A stretch of 64,000 nucleotides of DNA from Paenibacillus contaminans (GCF_003285015.1 NZ_QMFB01000033.1:1-64000); one strand, 5' to 3'. Positions 17,306 through 25,873 are shown, counted from the first letter of the stretch. Made by a program: numbers and translations. The notes: generated from the letters alone by a model not told the origin.

Positions 17306-17626
17306 ATGCGCGCGCACCGTCTGTCAGCGATCAGCCCGATTGACCCGAAGACCTACCAAGAGCGGTTGAGCAAATGCAAAACCGACTTGGCCGCCAAGCG
17401 TGCGGAATTTGCCAAGTGCCGGGGAGAGCTGAAGGCCTGCAAGGAGGCGGCACGGCTCAAAAGCGAGCAAAATCAGCTGAGGAAAGCCCAAATGGCTCAG
17501 TTAAAGGCCGAATTGGCACGAACGGAGGCGCAGATTAAGCTAAGCCGCGAAGAACTGGAACTATGCATATTTGAGCTCTCCAAATGCAAGTCGGACTTGA
17601 TTGCGTGCCGGATGTCTTATGTTTAA
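17306..17626 (+). CDS. Cysteine-heptad coiled-coil protein
   Basis: A 106-residue protein of no family I recognise. Residues 21-101 form an unbroken heptad series: Leu, Phe, Met or Ile fill most positions 21, 28, 35, 42, 63, 70, 77, 84, 91 and 98, and all six cysteines (24, 38, 45, 87, 94, 101) fall three residues after such a position, i.e. at the same core position. The rest is Lys/Glu/Ala/Gln. In a parallel coil these Cys would face each other and could form a disulfide ladder or bind metal. No signal peptide. Of two ATGs, 17306 has the better spacing from GGCGGAGGG. A damaged sister copy follows at 17730. Confidence 0.75.
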   Translation: MRAHRLSAISPIDPKTYQERLSKCKTDLAAKRAEFAKCRGELKACKEAARLKSEQNQLRKAQMAQLKAELARTEAQIKLSREELELCIFELSKCKSDLIACRMSYV

Positions 17627-17729
17627 AAGCCCGGCGAACGTTTGGGTGTGCGCGGCCATAAAACCGGGGCAAAGGGCGAAGCGAGCCGGCGGAACGAAGG
17701 CGAGGGCGGCTTCGCCTGTCTGGCGGAGG

Positions 17730-17991
17730 GATGAGTTAAGCAAATGCCTTAAGCGGCTTGCGCTTTACCCGGAGCGAACCGCCGGCTGCAAACGATCCGC
17801 CGACGCTTGCGCGAGGAAGCTTAAGAAGCTGGACGCGGAAGCCCTGCAGTTGGATAAGAAGCTTACCGGACATGAGGACGGCGCTTGCCAATTCGCAAAC
17901 GGCATTGGCGGAAAGCTCGAAGGATCTGGCTATGTGCAAATTGTCGCTGCTCAAGTGCAAAACCGATTTGGCGCGCTGCCGCCCGGGTTAA
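17730..17991 (+). pseudogene. Frameshifted second copy of the cysteine-heptad gene
   Basis: One frame reads DELSKCLKRLALYPER and continues to KKLDAEALQLDKKLT; the next frame then reads LPDMRTALANSQTALAESSK and ends MCKLSLLKCKTDLARCRPG-stop. Switching frames at the Leu codon at 17862-17865 keeps the Leu/Cys heptad register exactly, so a single inserted base explains it. The same GGCGGAGGGATGA ribosome-site context as the first gene occurs at 17722-17734, but that ATG is also out of frame. Decay, sequencing error or programmed frameshift remain possible. Confidence 0.6.
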
Positions 17992-18012
17992 GCATGAACC
18001 TATAAGCCGGGC

Positions 18013-18034
18013 AGTACTAGAAAAAGTTAGTACT
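18013..18034. other. Short inverted repeat upstream of the DUF2339 gene
   Basis: AGTACTA and TAGTACT flank an eight-base loop. It may be an operator or a weak hairpin. Confidence 0.3.
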
Positions 18035-18154
18035 TATGCGTCCTGCGGCAATCCTTACAATTAAAGATAAGACCTGGTCCTTATAGCAGATGGCATATGC
18101 CCGGAGGCATAGAGCAGAGCCGGCTGCCGAGAGACCGCCAAGGAGGGCTTATCG

Positions 18155-19801
18155 ATGAATGATTTGGTGCGTAAGCATTGGACATCGCTGCTCGGTGCGC
18201 TTTTTATCGTTAGCGCGTTCGTGTATTTGTTTAAATTTACGTTCGACCAAACCTGGTTTACGGAGGAGTTGAAAATCGGCTTAGGCCTGATCGCCGGAGC
18301 AGGGCTGGCCGCTTGGGGGCTGAAGCTGGCGATCGGCCGCGCCCGGATGGCGGGAGAAATTCTGTGCGGGCTGGGTGCGGCTATCGTGTATGCGACTTTT
18401 ACGTTCGCTGGAATATATGAAACGTTATGGGATGCCATGACGGTGTTTTTGTGCATGGTAGCCGTAACCGTACTGCTGGCTTGGGCCGCTTATCGGTTCG
18501 GGCTTCGGACGCTTATTAATATCGTGCTGCTCGGGGCGCTTATTTCTCCGCTTGTCATGCGGTCCGAGAGCGATCAGGTGTTTACGCTGTTTCTTTATCT
18601 GCTTGTGCTGAATGCGGCGTTTTTCTTCCTGAGCATCCGCAAGAGCTGGACGGAACTGCGGCTGTTGGCTTTTATCGGGACTTGGCTGCTGTACATCGTC
18701 TATTACGTGCATTTCGAGCCGGACGTGAACGGGATTTGGAGCTTGCCGTTCCGTTATGCGACAGCGGCATACGTTTTTTATCTCATTGGTTTTGTAGCGT
18801 CTTCCTGGCGGAACGGGCGGAAGTTCGACGGATTGAATCTGTATTTGGGGTTTGCGAATGCCGTCATTTACGGCTTGTGGGCGGTGGCGCTGCTTGACGG
18901 CTATATGCCATTCGCTTATCCGCTTGCGATAATGGGGCTGCTCTATGTCGGGTTAGCTTATATCGTATACCGGCTGACCGGGAACGCATACAGCGAACCG
19001 GTTTTGACAAAATGGTTCGGCGGGCTGTTCCTGCTTCTGCTTGCAGGCTCCCAGATCGGCAAAGGGCTGGACGTTAAGCCGCTGCTCAGCGTTTATTTCT
19101 GGGGACTTGTTGCGGCGTTGCTTCTCGCAGCCGGTCAGAAAAAACGGCTGGACGCGTTTAAGCTGGCGGCCGCTCTCGTTTGGTTGGCGGCAGGCTTGTA
19201 TTGGGTGGCTGTCACTTGGGATACGCCCCGCGGGGAATGGTTCGGCATTTATATTCCATTCCTAAACTGGGGAGCGCTGGCATGGGGCATTCTCGCCGGA
19301 CTCGGCTTCTACTTCTCGGCGAAGGTGGAAATGAGCGGAAAAGGCTGGAACAATCCGCTTCTGGCCAATATATATGCCGTATTAAGCCATCTGATTGTGG
19401 GCGGCCTGCTTACCGTGCAAGTATCCAACGTGTTCGAGGAGTACCGGGTGGACCGCGTATTCGATTTGCCTCTCACTTTATCGGTCACTTGGGGGATTTA
19501 TGCGCTTCTGCTGTTTTTGTGGGGGGCGTACAGCAAGCAGAACGTCTTTCGCATATTCGGTTCAGCCGTGTTGATTCTTGTGGCGGGCAAAACGCTCCTC
19601 TTCGACCTGGCGGGCGAGGATACGATATATAAAGTCATCGTGCTGTTCGTGCTCGGCATCATATCGCTGGCCATAACGTACATTAACGGCAAGTGGATCG
19701 GCAAGCAGCCGCAAGCAGGATATTTTGTAGGCGGTGCGGACGACGGCCAGGATGCGGCTGCGAAAGATGAGAACGCAGGGACGCAGGAAGATCGGCCGTA
19801 G
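18155..19801 (+). CDS. DUF2339-type polytopic membrane protein
   Basis: A 548-residue integral membrane protein with about 15 or more hydrophobic helices, beginning with SLLGALFIVSAFVYLFKFTF. The arrangement (many short helices, paired GLGLIAGAGLAAWG segments, charged C-terminal tail of about 35 residues) fits the DUF2339 family of predicted membrane proteins of unknown function. ATG with AAGGAGG upstream. Stands alone; the neighbours give no clue. Confidence 0.75.
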   Translation: MNDLVRKHWTSLLGALFIVSAFVYLFKFTFDQTWFTEELKIGLGLIAGAGLAAWGLKLAIGRARMAGEILCGLGAAIVYATFTFAGIYETLWDAMTVFLCMVAVTVLLAWAAYRFGLRTLINIVLLGALISPLVMRSESDQVFTLFLYLLVLNAAFFFLSIRKSWTELRLLAFIGTWLLYIVYYVHFEPDVNGIWSLPFRYATAAYVFYLIGFVASSWRNGRKFDGLNLYLGFANAVIYGLWAVALLDGYMPFAYPLAIMGLLYVGLAYIVYRLTGNAYSEPVLTKWFGGLFLLLLAGSQIGKGLDVKPLLSVYFWGLVAALLLAAGQKKRLDAFKLAAALVWLAAGLYWVAVTWDTPRGEWFGIYIPFLNWGALAWGILAGLGFYFSAKVEMSGKGWNNPLLANIYAVLSHLIVGGLLTVQVSNVFEEYRVDRVFDLPLTLSVTWGIYALLLFLWGAYSKQNVFRIFGSAVLILVAGKTLLFDLAGEDTIYKVIVLFVLGIISLAITYINGKWIGKQPQAGYFVGGADDGQDAAAKDENAGTQEDRP

Positions 19802-19852
19802 CTCATCGGCGTCATCAACATAGCGGCTTCGCGAAGGGGTATCCCAGCCGTA

Positions 19853-19928
19853 CGAGGTTCGACAGCCGCCGTGTGACTGCTTGCCGCGCGCCGGGATTCA
19901 CGCAGGGTACCGGACCGGCTGGTGCGGA
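19853..19928. repeat. Dispersed repeat, GACAGCCG-CGTGTGACC family, copy 2
   Basis: Same block order as copy 1 with GAGGTTCGACAGCCG, CGTGTGAC, GCGCCGGGATTCACG and GGTGCGGA, longer by about 15 bases in the middle. Lies just after the DUF2339 gene. Confidence 0.55.
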
Positions 19929-20036
19929 GTGAGGCAGTCCCGTAAAAAGACAAATAGGCTTCCAAACCTGCCGTAGCGGGAGTGGAAGCGTATTTGTTTG
20001 CTTTTAAACCGGTTGCCTTGGGCCCTCTTTGTACAT

Positions 20037-20225
20037 TGTAGTCCGAATCAGCCCGCTTGGAGTAAGGAAACGAGGTTACTTTTATGCTGTAGTCCGATTT
20101 CACCTGCTTGGGGAATGGATTTACCGGTGTGCCGAGCCAAAAAGCCGCTGCAAGCAGGCGTTTTCGGACTGCAGGCGAGTAAGGGGCTCCGGACTCGATT
20201 CCAATTGGGCAAAATCGGACTGCAG
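20037..20225. repeat. 189-bp A-B-A'-B' inverted-repeat element, copy 1
   Basis: Four related arms of about 24 bases sit at 20037 (A), 20087 (B), 20151 (A') and 20201 (B'); the last two are inverted relative to the first two and both pairs are spaced 50 bases. Core of each arm is AGTCCGA(N)n GCC(N)CTTGG. A second copy with identical length and spacing lies at 25099-25287. Both strands are open in one frame, probably a by-product of the repeat. Confidence 0.65.
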
Positions 20226-20373
20226 CCGCGCAAGCGGCGAGCGAGTGGGGCGTTGGAGCCCATACCGCTTCCCTCCCCCAAGCGCAAACGTCAATCATAC
20301 ACCACCGACTCTGAAAGGCGTTTTTCTTAAAATATAAGGCCTAATAAGTGCTTATATATTCAACGGTAAACGC

Positions 20374-20440
20374 GCTCGTCCAAGCTTATGCTTACGAAGT
20401 CGCTTTCTTCGAAATCGTTTGGGAGGCGCAGCCGTTTTTA
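20374..20440. repeat. Dispersed repeat, AAGCTTATGCTTACGAAGTC family, copy 1
   Basis: About 67 bases closely similar to 30411-30478, including AAGCTTATGCTTACGAAGTC followed by GCTTTCTTCGAAA. It lies 70 bases downstream of the chemoreceptor gene's stop. With the other repeats it fills most of the 708-base spacer 19802-20509. Confidence 0.55.
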
Positions 20441-20509
20441 CGGACAGGCGCGATCGCCGGGCCTAGTTTTCATCGCAGCTTGCGACCCGAACGGTCATGA
20501 ACGTTTATC

Positions 20510-22282
20510 CTACAGCTTAAAACGGTGAGCCGCCTGCTGCAGCTCCTGGGCCATGCCGCTGATCGCCTTGGAAGCCGATTCGACTTCTTCCATAGCGGCA
20601 AGCTGCTCCTCCGTGAAGCCGGAAATCGTCTGGGCCGCTGCGGCCGATTCGCCGGCCATCTTGCGCATGTCCTGAAGCGATGCGGCGACCTGCTGCGCGC
20701 TTGCCGACATTTGCTCGGATGCGGCGGACGCTTCCTGAATGTGCTCGACAACTTGCTTCGTCGCTTGCAGGATGTGCTCGAAGGCGATTCCGGAGTTCGT
20801 TACGGCCTCTACGCTGTTGTTGACTTCCTGATCGCTCCGGTTCATTTCCTTGACGGCGAACGAAATGTTGCCCTGTATCGCTTCGATCAGCTCCGAAACC
20901 TGCTGAGCGGATTGGCTGGAGCGCTCCGCCAGCTTGCGCACCTCGGAGGCGACGACGGCGAAGCCTTTACCGGTTTCCCCGGCTCGCGCCGCTTCGATTG
21001 CGGCGTTGAGGGCGAGCAGGTTCGTCTGGTCGGCGATTTCCGTAATGACCTGTACGATGTCGCCGATTTGCTGCGAGCGGTCCTCGAGCAAACCGATTAC
21101 GCCGGCAAGATCGGTCACGGTTGTGCGCAGCGCGTTCATTTGGTCGATCGACAGTTTAATTTGCTGCTGTCCTTGCTCTGCTTCGCGAGCGGTATTCTCC
21201 GATACTTCGAAGGCGGACGAAGACGTTTCGGCGATGCGCTGAATGCCCGCGGCCATCTCCTCCATGGCGTTGGCGCTTTCCTCCACATTGACCGCCTGCG
21301 TATGCGTAACGGCCGAAATATCTTGAATCGAGGTGGCGATTTGGTTCGACGCCTGCGTAATCTCATGAATCGAGGAGGAGAGCCGCGCCGATTTGCCGGT
21401 AACCATATCCACGCTTCCGCTGATTTGGGTCACGAGCTGCCGCAGGTTATCGCGCATTTGCCCGAACATGCCGGCGAGCCGGCCGATTTCGTCGTTGTTG
21501 CGGATGCGGGATTCCGACGCCGTCAGATCGCCTTCCGCGATGCGCTTCGTTTGGGCGGTTACCTGAAGCAACGGGCGGGCCACATGCCGGGCGAACAAAA
21601 GCGAGAAAACGGAGCCGACGACGATACAAGCGGCCAATGTCAGGATGATGACGTTGAAAATATGCTTTTGTCCGTAGTTGTAATCGATCATGTAGGAGCC
21701 GGCGGCGATAACCCATCCCCATTCGGCGTAGTAAGTGCCGTAGACGATCTTCGTTTCTTCCTTTACCGCGTCGCTTTCATTCGTTTTGGGGAGCGGCCAT
21801 TCGTAGTAGGTGAATCCGCCTCCGTCATTTTTGGCCTTGCCGATGACGTCTTGAATATAGAAGGTTCCGTCGGAAGACTGTTTGTCCCAGATGTTGTCGC
21901 CCTCAATAAGCGGGTGCGCAAGCAGGGTCCCTTTCTCGTCCAGCACATAAAAATAGCCGTTCGAGCCTAGATCGATATTCGTGTTGATTTTGCGTTTGCC
22001 GTCTTGCAGCGGCCCGAGAAGCAGTGTTTTGGCGCGCTCTTGCGCCTCCTCCCTCGTCATTGTCCCCGATTTGACCGACTCGTTGAACGAGTTGACAAGC
22101 TCGGCCGCAAATTTGACGTTGTTGCGCAGGTTTTTCTCGATCAGGCTGTCCGATTCGTTCTTGGACGCCTCGTAGCTGATCGTGCCGACCACCGCAATGG
22201 GGACGATCAATAAAAACAAACAAGCGGCCAGCAGCTTGAAGCGGATCGTATTTTTAAACCGGAATGACGGCAGTGAACTCAT
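20510..22282 (-). CDS. Methyl-accepting chemotaxis protein with Cache sensor
   Basis: A 590-residue chemoreceptor. A transmembrane helix (about 12-35) is followed by an extracellular single Cache_2 domain (SNGYFYVLDEKGTLLAHP and GTYYAEWGWVIAAGSYM), a second helix, a HAMP domain (RPLLQVTAQTKRIAEGDLTA) and a signalling domain with the conserved hairpin tip (EIADQTNLLALNAAIEAARA and FAVVASEVRKLAERS). It should signal to CheA; small organic acids or amino acids are usual Cache_2 ligands. Start placed at the second ATG, eight bases after GGAGGA. A TATAAT -10 on the minus strand lies at 22333-22338. Confidence 0.93.
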   Translation of the reverse strand: MSSLPSFRFKNTIRFKLLAACLFLLIVPIAVVGTISYEASKNESDSLIEKNLRNNVKFAAELVNSFNESVKSGTMTREEAQERAKTLLLGPLQDGKRKINTNIDLGSNGYFYVLDEKGTLLAHPLIEGDNIWDKQSSDGTFYIQDVIGKAKNDGGGFTYYEWPLPKTNESDAVKEETKIVYGTYYAEWGWVIAAGSYMIDYNYGQKHIFNVIILTLAACIVVGSVFSLLFARHVARPLLQVTAQTKRIAEGDLTASESRIRNNDEIGRLAGMFGQMRDNLRQLVTQISGSVDMVTGKSARLSSSIHEITQASNQIATSIQDISAVTHTQAVNVEESANAMEEMAAGIQRIAETSSSAFEVSENTAREAEQGQQQIKLSIDQMNALRTTVTDLAGVIGLLEDRSQQIGDIVQVITEIADQTNLLALNAAIEAARAGETGKGFAVVASEVRKLAERSSQSAQQVSELIEAIQGNISFAVKEMNRSDQEVNNSVEAVTNSGIAFEHILQATKQVVEHIQEASAASEQMSASAQQVAASLQDMRKMAGESAAAAQTISGFTEEQLAAMEEVESASKAISGMAQELQQAAHRFKL

Positions 22283-22332
22283 GGGCATTTCCTCCTGGTC
22301 CGGACGGACTGGTTTTTGATACGCGTTTCAAA

Positions 22333-22338
22333 TATTAT
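22333..22338 (-). promoter_or_regulatory. -10 box of the chemoreceptor gene
   Basis: Perfect TATAAT on the minus strand about 50 bases before the start codon; the -35 is unclear. Confidence 0.4.
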
Positions 22339-22563
22339 AATGGGAAAACCCTCCAGTAAAGGTTAAGCATTTACGAACATTATGTGAATTTGTTAATAAT
22401 TGCTACAATGGAGATCTATATAGGTTGTTTATTCGTTCGACTTATAAGGAGTAGGATGATTCCGGGTTGTCAGTCATTATATGGTACAATATTCATAAAT
22501 GGGGCGGAAAAAACGGGGGCATTCGACAAGCGTACGGCAGTTGGCGTGTAGAGGAGGATTCGG

Positions 22564-23424
22564 GTGATTCGGATCGGACTGGCCGGGTGGGGAGACCATG
22601 CGGATTTGTATACGGGCGGCTCGTCGAGCCGCGACAAATTGAAAACCTACGGCGGCCACTTCCCGGTTGTTGAGGTGGACAGCTCGTTTTATGCCGTGCA
22701 GCCCGCCCGCAATGCGGAGAAATGGGTGAGCGAAACGCCGGACGGGTTCGGATTTGTTTTTAAGGCCTACCAGGGAATGACAGGCCATCTGCGCGGCGCG
22801 CATCCTACACATCCGTTCGAGAGCGGGGAAGCGATGTTTCAGGCGTTCCGGGAATCGATCCAGCCGGTCGTCGACGCCGGTAAAATGAAGGCGGTTCTTT
22901 TTCAGTACCCCCCTTGGTTCGACTGTACCCGCGAGCATGTTAACGAACTGAGGGAAGCGAAGCGGCTGATGGAGGGGCTGCCGGTGGCGCTAGAGTTTCG
23001 CAACAGGACCTGGTTTACTCGGGAGATGGAGGCCAAGACGCTTTCTTTTATGGAGCGGGAGGGATGGATCCACAGCGTTTGCGACGAGCCGCAGGCGGGG
23101 ATCGGGTCAATTCCTACGGTGCTGAAAGCGACGGACCGAAGGCAAACGATCGTCCGTTTTCACGGGCGGAACGAGAGCGGCTGGAATAGCGACGGGCGAG
23201 AGCGGCAAAGCTGGCGGGAGGTCCGGTACTTGTACCGTTATAGCGCGCGGGAGCTTCTGGAGTGGAAGGAACGGCTGGAACGTCTTCAGGAGGAAAGCGA
23301 AGAAGTGATCGTCATCTTCAACAACAATTCGGGCGGCGATGCGGCGGCCAACGCCAAGCAGCTTATGGCGATGCTCGGAATCGGCGACGAGGGGCTCGGA
23401 CCCCGGCAGCTGGACTTATTTTGA
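22564..23424 (+). CDS. DUF72 (YecE/YunF-like) TIM-barrel protein
   Basis: A 286-residue DUF72 protein: RIGLAGWGDH at the N terminus, VEVDSSFYAVQP, FVFKAYQGMTGH, VLFQYPPWF, VALEFRNRTWF, TIVRFHGRN and the C-terminal VIVIFNNNSGGDAAANAKQL are all in order. The family is widespread but its reaction is unknown. GTG start with GAGGAGG upstream. It is monocistronic, between divergent and unrelated genes. Confidence 0.9.
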   Translation: MIRIGLAGWGDHADLYTGGSSSRDKLKTYGGHFPVVEVDSSFYAVQPARNAEKWVSETPDGFGFVFKAYQGMTGHLRGAHPTHPFESGEAMFQAFRESIQPVVDAGKMKAVLFQYPPWFDCTREHVNELREAKRLMEGLPVALEFRNRTWFTREMEAKTLSFMEREGWIHSVCDEPQAGIGSIPTVLKATDRRQTIVRFHGRNESGWNSDGRERQSWREVRYLYRYSARELLEWKERLERLQEESEEVIVIFNNNSGGDAAANAKQLMAMLGIGDEGLGPRQLDLF

Positions 23425-23501
23425 CAGGAATCGGCAGCGCTTTCCATTCTTTTTGTCGTAAGGTAGAATGAGATAAATGTGAAAACCCGAGGTGAGACGG
23501 A

Positions 23502-24893
23502 ATGCGGCGGAGCAGGCTTGCGGCCAAAATGGTTTTGCTGACGTTCGTGTTGATTTGGATCATTCCTATACAGGCGAAAGCAGCCGCGAATCCGATTGTC
23601 GTATCGATTGACGGCAGCCCGGTGGCATTCGACGTGCAGCCCGTTATCATTGACGGAACGACGCTTGTACAGGTACGGCCGATAATGGAAAAGCTGGGTC
23701 TCGATATTCGCTGGAACGGCGACACCCAGACGGTAAGCGGATCGTTCAAAGGGAATGCGCTCGTTCAACTGTCGATCGGCAGCAGAACGGCCCAAATCGG
23801 GGGCGCTTCGACGCTGCTGGAAGTTGCGCCGCGTTTAATCGACGGCTACACGTTCGTGCCGCTCAGAGTAGTCGGGGAGGCGACGGGAAGAGTCGTCGTT
23901 TGGAACGGGCAGGATCAAACCATCGCAATTCATACGCCGTTGTCCGTCTATATCGGGGAGCTGCTGCTCGACAAGGGCAAGCTGAGCTATGAAGGCGACA
24001 CGCTTGCTAACGGCGTATGGAACGGGCCGGGAAAGCTGTTCGCGGACGGGGCCAAGCTGTATGACGGCGAACTGAAGGACGGCCGGCTGAACGGTTACGG
24101 CTTTTTGTACCGCGTAGAGGACGGAGCGCTGTTGTATGCGGGGAATTTTGCCGATAACGCGCCGGATGGCGAAGGGGTTCGTTATTTGAAGGACGGCTCA
24201 AAGTATACGGGCGACTTTGCGGAAGGGAAGCAGTCCGGAAACGGAAGCTTGCTGGATGCGGAAGGGTCTCTGCTTTTCCAGGGAAAATGGAAGGACGATC
24301 TCAAGAACGGCGAAGGGGTCGCCTACCGGAAAGGGAAAGTGATCGAGAAGGGCGTTTACGCCGGCGGAAGTATGTGGGAAGGCCGGAGCGTCCGGATGAC
24401 CTTCATGAACGGCGACAGTGCCGTCGATATTTACGAGGCCGGTGTCGCGGCCAATCGCGAGTTGACCGATTTGTCGGGGCGTCTCGTTTATGCAAGCAAG
24501 GACGAGCCCTCTTTATATGACGATGAGCTCCGGTATACAAGCGAAGCCCAGCGGCTGACGGTATACGTTCCCGCATATTGGAGAGGGAAATTCGAGGTGA
24601 CGGAGAAAGGCCGTCAGATTGAGATTTCTTCTAAAGCTTCCTCCGGCTCCGGCAAAAACGGGATGCTGGCTTCCATATATGTTTACACGGACGCCGAGCT
24701 GCAGGAGCTTGGCGGCGCCGAGGAAATTCCGTACACGCCGATCGGATCGGCGAACGGACGTTTTTATTTTTACACGGCGGCGAAGGACGATTTGTCTGGT
24801 TATGAGGCGGGGGACGGAGACTCGGAGCTTTTTTACCGGCTGCTTTTCGGGGTTCCTTATGTCATCGGGCATCTACAATTCATAGAGAACTAG
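23502..24893 (+). CDS. Secreted stalk-domain and MORN-repeat protein
   Basis: A 463-residue exported protein. After a signal peptide ending near AKAAA (about residue 27) comes a copper-amine-oxidase N-terminal-like stalk domain (VQVRPIMEKLGLDIRWNGDT and FVPLRVVGEATG), then five or six MORN-type repeats between about 155 and 300 (YDGELKDGRLNGYGFLY, YAGNFADNAPDGEGVRY, YTGDFAEGKQSGNGSL, FQGKWKDDLKNGEGVAY), and a C-terminal domain I do not recognise. The stalk domain is common in Paenibacillus surface proteins. Probable role is binding at the cell wall or lipid surface. Confidence 0.85.
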   Translation: MRRSRLAAKMVLLTFVLIWIIPIQAKAAANPIVVSIDGSPVAFDVQPVIIDGTTLVQVRPIMEKLGLDIRWNGDTQTVSGSFKGNALVQLSIGSRTAQIGGASTLLEVAPRLIDGYTFVPLRVVGEATGRVVVWNGQDQTIAIHTPLSVYIGELLLDKGKLSYEGDTLANGVWNGPGKLFADGAKLYDGELKDGRLNGYGFLYRVEDGALLYAGNFADNAPDGEGVRYLKDGSKYTGDFAEGKQSGNGSLLDAEGSLLFQGKWKDDLKNGEGVAYRKGKVIEKGVYAGGSMWEGRSVRMTFMNGDSAVDIYEAGVAANRELTDLSGRLVYASKDEPSLYDDELRYTSEAQRLTVYVPAYWRGKFEVTEKGRQIEISSKASSGSGKNGMLASIYVYTDAELQELGGAEEIPYTPIGSANGRFYFYTAAKDDLSGYEAGDGDSELFYRLLFGVPYVIGHLQFIEN

Positions 24894-24940
24894 ATAAGGT
24901 CGCACCGGGCGGCTTGAAGCTTCCGTTCGAGACTATAGAG

Positions 24941-24976
24941 AACCGCAATTCTTCTACGGAGGAATGCGGTTTTTTT
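24941..24976 (+). terminator. Terminator of the stalk/MORN gene
   Basis: AACCGCAATTC pairs with GGAATGCGGTT, followed by seven T. Confidence 0.8.
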
Positions 24977-25098
24977 GCGAATCTCAGAAAGTATACCTCC
25001 GGGATTGTTCGATTTCCCTTTTCCGGTAAACGCGCCAATCCTTTAAAGGATGGCAAAGCCGTTCAACCTGCGCTGCCATTAAGGCTCCACTATATGCT

Positions 25099-25287
25099 TG
25101 TAGTCCGAAAACGCCCACTTGGAGCATGGAATCGAGGTTCGACTTACGCTGGAGTCCGATTTTGCCGGCTTGGAGAGCGGATTCACAGGTGTGCCGAGCA
25201 AAATACCCGCTGCAAGCAGGCGCTTTCGGACTACATGCGGGTAATGGAAGCCGTACTCGATTCCAAGACGGCAAAATCGGACTCCAG
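25099..25287. repeat. 189-bp A-B-A'-B' inverted-repeat element, copy 2
   Basis: Arms at 25099 (A), 25149 (B), 25213 (A') and 25263 (B'). B and B' are complementary at 24 of 25 positions (CTGGAGTCCGATTTTGCCG side) and A and A' at about 20 of 23; GTAGTCC in A matches GGACTAC in A' whereas GGAGTCC in B matches GGACTCC in B', so the two pairs co-vary separately. The A-B-A'-B' order is pseudoknot-like if both pairs form in one strand. Confidence 0.7.
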
Positions 25288-25387
25288 TGCATGCAAGCGA
25301 AGAGCGAGGAGGGGCAAGCGGGAATGAATACGGTTGGAGGACCGGTTAAATGTCAAAGACGTGACAGAAAGCACCGAAGGCGAACAA

Positions 25388-25506
25388 GAGGTAATGGGTA
25401 TGGGCTGTAAAGTTTACGTGCCGCCTTTGAAATCGTGTTTCTCCCTCGTAATAAGTTCAAAGAAACACGATTTCAAGAGCGGCTGAAAGCCTATACCCAT
25501 TGCCTC
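25388..25506. ncRNA. Candidate structured RNA or hairpin element of 119 nt
   Basis: The outer arms 25388-25406 and 25488-25506 match at 17 of 19 positions, and the inner arms around 25421-25442 and 25461-25482 contain a perfect 14-bp pairing (GAAATCGTGTTTCT with AGAAACACGATTTC). A small palindrome GTAAAGTTTAC sits in the left arm. A terminator-like hairpin with TTTT follows at 25535-25556 on the plus strand. A minus-strand ORF across it is better explained by the palindrome. RNA status is inference. Confidence 0.45.
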
Positions 25507-25534
25507 ACCAACGGACAAACGTATATCAAACATC

Positions 25535-25556
25535 AAAGCCGCCGCAAGGCGGTTTT
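25535..25556 (+). terminator. Terminator-like hairpin after the 119-nt inverted repeat
   Basis: AAAGCCGCC, loop GCAA, GGCGGTTTT. Confidence 0.55.
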
Positions 25557-25653
25557 CATGGTTGTGCGGTAACGTATGCGGGAAAATGGAGCGTCGGGAT
25601 GCCGAAGGGATTTGTGCTTGCTGGGGACGTGTTAAACATAAAATAAACATAAC

Positions 25654-25693
25654 TGTACAAAATATATACAACTATGTATTTTTGTTGTACAAT
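25654..25693 (+). promoter_or_regulatory. Promoter of the proline operon with overlapping TGTACA operators
   Basis: TATACA (25665-25670) and TACAAT (25688-25693) are spaced 17 bases, giving a plausible sigma-A promoter. TGTACA at 25654-25659 lies just upstream and TTGTACAA at 25685-25692 overlaps the -10, a position expected for a repressor. No regulator gene is adjacent. Confidence 0.5.
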
Positions 25694-25817
25694 GAATTTG
25701 TAAAAGAGCGGCGTGCTTCGTCCCTCATCTGCCGAGGGCGGGAGCGGATTTTGCAGCAAAGCCTTACCGGCTTGAATACGCTGTAAGTATAGATGGTTCA
25801 TCCAGTGTGACGAATAG

Positions 25818-25856
25818 TGTACAACATTGTACAAAACGTAAAAAGTAAGAGTACAA
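25818..25856 (+). promoter_or_regulatory. Second TTGTACAA operator cluster near the start codon
   Basis: TGTACA at 25818-25823, TTGTACAA at 25827-25834 and a half site GTACAA at 25851-25856 lie 18-56 bases before the proline dehydrogenase ATG. With the upstream pair they could allow DNA looping. Confidence 0.5.
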
Positions 25857-25873
25857 CATGGGAGTTGGGCGCG

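Noticed and set aside
24914..25327. ORF sharing RCAEQNTRCKQA-type peptide with an ORF at 20029-20337
   Set aside because: Both lie on the two copies of the 189-bp inverted-repeat element and both strands are open; the nucleotide structure explains the similarity better than a protein.
25414..25671. Minus-strand 85-residue ORF
   Set aside because: It crosses the 119-nt palindrome and the proline operon promoter, and has no ribosome site.
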